64,000 nucleotides of DNA from Streptomyces globisporus. GTDB taxonomy: Bacteria; Actinomycetota; Actinomycetes; Streptomycetales; Streptomycetaceae. Below, one piece after another: positions 61,895-64,000 of the stretch. Position 1 is the first letter of the stretch, and each line of letters starts with the position of its first letter. The DNA is taken from assembly GCA_014649555.1 (NCBI GenBank), contig BMTG01000003.1, forward strand, positions 434,001 through 498,000. Reading direction: 5' to 3'. Below the pieces are notes generated by a model. The model did no database searches. It had not been told where the DNA came from and saw nothing but the letters and a program-made list of their open reading frames with translations. A program made the position numbers and the translations under genes.

Positions 61895-62599
61895 GTGACT
61901 CAGGAACCCCGCCCCGACAGCCCTTCAGAGCCGCTGACGACCGACGCCGTGACGCGGATCGTGCTGCGCCCGATCGCCAGCCCGCTCCCGCTGGGCTTCT
62001 TCGCCCTCGGCATGGGCAGCACGGTCCTGTCCTCCCTTCAACTCGGCTGGGTGCCGGCCGCGCAGAGCAGCATCCTGCTGCTCCTCGTCCTCATCTTCGT
62101 CGTGCCGCTCCAACTCGTCGGCGGAGTCTTCGCCTTCCTGGCCCGCGACGCCGGGGCGGGCACGGCGCTGCTGCTGCTCGGCGCCGCCTGGGCGGGCACG
62201 AGTGTGACGTCCCTGGACTCCCCGCCCGGCAAGCCGGTGGTGGCCCAGGCCGTCTTCCTCCTGGCCCTCGTCCCCTTCGTGCTCGCACTCGCCGGGGCGG
62301 CCGTGCAGTCCAAGCCCCTGTTCGCCGTGCTCCTCACCCTCACCGCGGTGCGCTTCGCCCTCACGGGCCTGTACGAGGCGGACCTGGGCAACGTCTTCCA
62401 GACGGCGGCGGGCTGGACCGGTCTCGGCATCGGGGTCTTCGCGCTCTACGGCGGGCTCGCGCTGCTCGTCGAGGACGGGAAGCAGCGCACCGTGCTTCCC
62501 CTCTTCCGCCGCGGCAAGGCCCGCGAGTCCATCGAGGGCGACCTCCGCGAACAGCTCACCGAGGCGCAGCAGGAGGCCGGAGTCCGCCACCAGCTGTGA
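61895..62599 (+). CDS. GPR1/FUN34/YaaH (SatP-like) membrane protein
   Basis: A 234-residue protein with six predicted helices between about 30 and 205 (SPLPLGFFALGMGSTVLSSL, LLLVLIFVVPLQLVGGVFAF, and others). The fold and length suit the acetate/succinate channel-transporter family, though the classic NPAPLGL motif is only approximated (SPLPLGF). GTG 61895 has no strong ribosome site. The charged C-terminal helix lies in the cytoplasm. Its 3' end overlaps the end of the convergent ABC gene by 44 bases. Confidence 0.78.
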   Translation: MTQEPRPDSPSEPLTTDAVTRIVLRPIASPLPLGFFALGMGSTVLSSLQLGWVPAAQSSILLLLVLIFVVPLQLVGGVFAFLARDAGAGTALLLLGAAWAGTSVTSLDSPPGKPVVAQAVFLLALVPFVLALAGAAVQSKPLFAVLLTLTAVRFALTGLYEADLGNVFQTAAGWTGLGIGVFALYGGLALLVEDGKQRTVLPLFRRGKARESIEGDLREQLTEAQQEAGVRHQL

Positions 62600-63275
62600 C
62601 GGGCCCGGCCGGCGCCTTCTCGGTGTCGCGCTCGTCCCAGCGGACCGTACGGTCGCACCAGCGCTCCAGCAGCACCCGGTCGTGGCCGACCGCCAGCAGG
62701 GCCGCCCCGGACGCGGCGCGGTAGCGCTCGACGACGGCGACCAGGGCGGCCGTGGTGGACGCGTCGAGCATCGCGGTCATCTCGTCGCAGATCAGCAGCC
62801 GTGGCCGCAGCACCAGGGCCCGGGCCAGGCAGGCCCGCTGGAGCTGGCCGTCGCTCACCGCGTGCGGCCGGCGCTCCAGCAGCTCGTCGGAGAGGCCGAC
62901 CAGCGGGGCCAGTTCCGCCACCCGCTCGGGGACGTCCCGGCGGCGGCCGGTGGACCGCAGCGGCTGGGCGATCAGTTCGCGCAGGCTGAGGCGGGGGTCG
63001 GCGGAGAGCCGGGGCTGCTGGAAGACCACGCCGACGGCGGTGCGCTGCTCGCGCGGGGCGCGGTGCCGCCAGCCGCGTATCACCGTGCCGTCCAGGGTCA
63101 TGGTTCCGGCGTCCGGGCGGTGCAGGAGGGCGGCGACCTTGGCCAGGGTCGACTTGCCGCAGCCGCTGGGGCCCAGCAGCCCGACCGCCTCGCCCGCTCC
63201 GACGTGCAGGGACACATCGCGGACGACGGGGTCGCGCCGGTCGTAGCCGGCGGTGATCCGGGTCATCTCAAGCAT
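62556..63275 (-). CDS. ABC transporter ATP-binding protein (DppF/NikE-like)
   Basis: A 239-residue ATPase with Walker A GPSGCGKST, a Q-loop VVFQQPRLS, a signature region AVSDGQLQRACLARAL (SDGQ instead of the usual SGGQ), and Walker B RLLICDEMTAML. It belongs to the peptide/nickel-opine importer group and pairs with the DppD-like gene upstream, which overlaps it by eight bases. The signature Gly-to-Asp change is worth noting as it could slow ATP hydrolysis. The 3' end runs into the convergent SatP-like gene. Confidence 0.88.
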   Translation of the reverse strand: MLEMTRITAGYDRRDPVVRDVSLHVGAGEAVGLLGPSGCGKSTLAKVAALLHRPDAGTMTLDGTVIRGWRHRAPREQRTAVGVVFQQPRLSADPRLSLRELIAQPLRSTGRRRDVPERVAELAPLVGLSDELLERRPHAVSDGQLQRACLARALVLRPRLLICDEMTAMLDASTTAALVAVVERYRAASGAALLAVGHDRVLLERWCDRTVRWDERDTEKAPAGPVTAGGGLRPPAAPR

Positions 63276-64000
63276 CGGCGGACTCCTTCGATGGGGAGTG
63301 TGCCCGGCCGGTCGGCCCGTGGTGGCAGGCCAGGCCCGCCGTGAAGGCCGGGCGTTCGCCGGTGCAGCGGGCATCGGCGTACGCGCAGCGGTCGGCGAAG
63401 GCGCAGCCCTCGGGCAGCGCCCCCAGCTCCGGCGGCGTCCCGGGGATGGGGGTGAACTCCCGCTCGGGCAGGGCGTCCAGCAGGCCCTTGGCGTACGGGT
63501 GGCGGGGGCCGGGTGCGCCGAAGAAGGTCTCCGCGTCCGCGATCTCGACGATCCGTCCCGCGTACATGACGGCGACCCGGTCGGCGATGCGTTCGGCGGC
63601 GGCCAGGTCGTGGGTGATGATCAGCAGCGCCCGGCCCTCGTCGGTGTGGCGGCGCAGTTCGTCCACGGTCCGCTCGACGAGGTCCCGGTCGAGTCCGGTG
63701 GTCGGTTCGTCGGCGAGCAGCAGCGGGGCGTCGCCGATCAGGGCGAGGGCGGTCGCGGCGCGCTGGGCGAGGCCGCCGGAGAGCTCGTGGGGGTAGCGGT
63801 CGAGGTGGTCCTCGGGGAACGAGGCGCGGGCGGCGGCCGCGGCGGCGGCCTTCGGCAGCTCGCTTCCCCGCGCTCCGGTCAGCTCGCGCAGGCTCTCCTC
63901 CAGCTGGGCCCGGACGGTGCGCACGGGGGTCAGGTGGGCGGCGGGGCTCTGCGGTACGAGGCCGATGCGCCGTCCTCGTACAGTGCGGGCGAGGGTGCGT
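63268..64000 (-). CDS. ABC transporter ATP-binding protein (DppD/OppD/NikD-like), N-terminus beyond window
   Basis: The last 243 codons or so of an ATPase whose start and Walker A lie outside the window. The Q-loop region reads RIGLVPQSPAAHLTP, the signature HELSGGLAQRAATALAL, and Walker B LLLADEPTTGLD; the H-loop is IITHDLAAA. The oligopeptide-transporter C-terminal extension with a Cys cluster (GCAFADRCAYADARCTGERP) is present, so it belongs to peptide/nickel importers. Any frame beginning at 63924 is an internal fragment; the gene continues upstream beyond 64000. Confidence 0.9.
   Translation of the reverse strand, partial: RTLARTVRGRRIGLVPQSPAAHLTPVRTVRAQLEESLRELTGARGSELPKAAAAAAARASFPEDHLDRYPHELSGGLAQRAATALALIGDAPLLLADEPTTGLDRDLVERTVDELRRHTDEGRALLIITHDLAAAERIADRVAVMYAGRIVEIADAETFFGAPGPRHPYAKGLLDALPEREFTPIPGTPPELGALPEGCAFADRCAYADARCTGERPAFTAGLACHHGPTGRAHSPSKESADA

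Overview
The window is a stretch of Streptomyces chromosome. G+C is very high, third codon positions are almost always G or C, GTG starts are frequent, and neighbouring genes are often coupled by 4-base ATGA/GTGA overlaps. Typical streptomycete families are present: a streptogrisin-type protease, an F420-dependent LLM oxidoreductase, a type III polyketide synthase operon of the srsABC kind, a cholesterol oxidase, sigma-B-like GNNT-N15-GGGTAC promoters, a DmdR/IdeR-type iron box, and ribosomal protein bL37. I saw no tRNA, rRNA, CRISPR array, insertion sequence, integrase or phage module.

Layout. 1-6.4 kb: a truncated S1 protease, a large LuxR-type (LAL) ATPase regulator, a secreted S8 protease and a small secreted protein, all on the minus strand. 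6.5-13.2 kb: a metallophosphoesterase split by a frameshift, a TetR gene with an AidB-type acyl-CoA dehydrogenase, a divergent TioE-like MerR/erythromycin-esterase pair around a clear operator, and an LLM oxidoreductase. 13.5-19.5 kb: a DeoR regulator and a five-gene polyol operon (binding lipoprotein, two permeases, zinc dehydrogenase, PfkB kinase), which imports a sugar alcohol, oxidises it and phosphorylates the product. 19.6-22.9 kb: bL37, a VOC protein, a DUF4190 protein, a nitrobindin-like protein, an orphan MbtH protein and an iron-box-controlled siderophore-interacting protein.

23-27.4 kb: an S66 peptidase, then a stress island. A DUF5133 / gamma-glutamylcysteine-ligase-like / DJ-1-like operon and two tiny proteins each have a sigma-B-like promoter, and a cold-shock gene follows. 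27.4-32.3 kb: a DoxX protein with a TetR-type operator, a three-gene GTPase/membrane-protein operon of unknown function, a DUF6221 protein, and a VOC/DHA2 efflux pair. 32.4-36.0 kb: a phenolic-lipid operon (type III PKS, ICMT-type methyltransferase, flavoprotein) divergent from a UbiA prenyltransferase. 36.2-43.7 kb: a large modular GH87-like glycanase, a DapB-like/AhpD-like pair, a Tat-exported cholesterol oxidase, and a LysM-transglycosylase under a ydaO-type (cyclic di-AMP) riboswitch.

44-58.7 kb: FprA ferredoxin reductase, a PAS/GAF/PP2C phosphatase, a transmembrane XRE-type regulator opposite a secreted protein, a PHP protein, a FUSC-type transporter, a HhH-GPD-like protein lacking catalytic residues, several small conserved proteins, a pseudogene with three frameshifts, a cysteine-rich putative zinc protein, and a Tat-exported phosphodiesterase. 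58.8-64 kb: a beta-lactamase control locus like blaA/blaB/blaL of S. cacaoi (LysR regulator, penicillin-recognising partner, divergent lipoprotein beta-lactamase), a SatP-like membrane protein, and two peptide/nickel-type ABC ATPases, the second cut by the window end.
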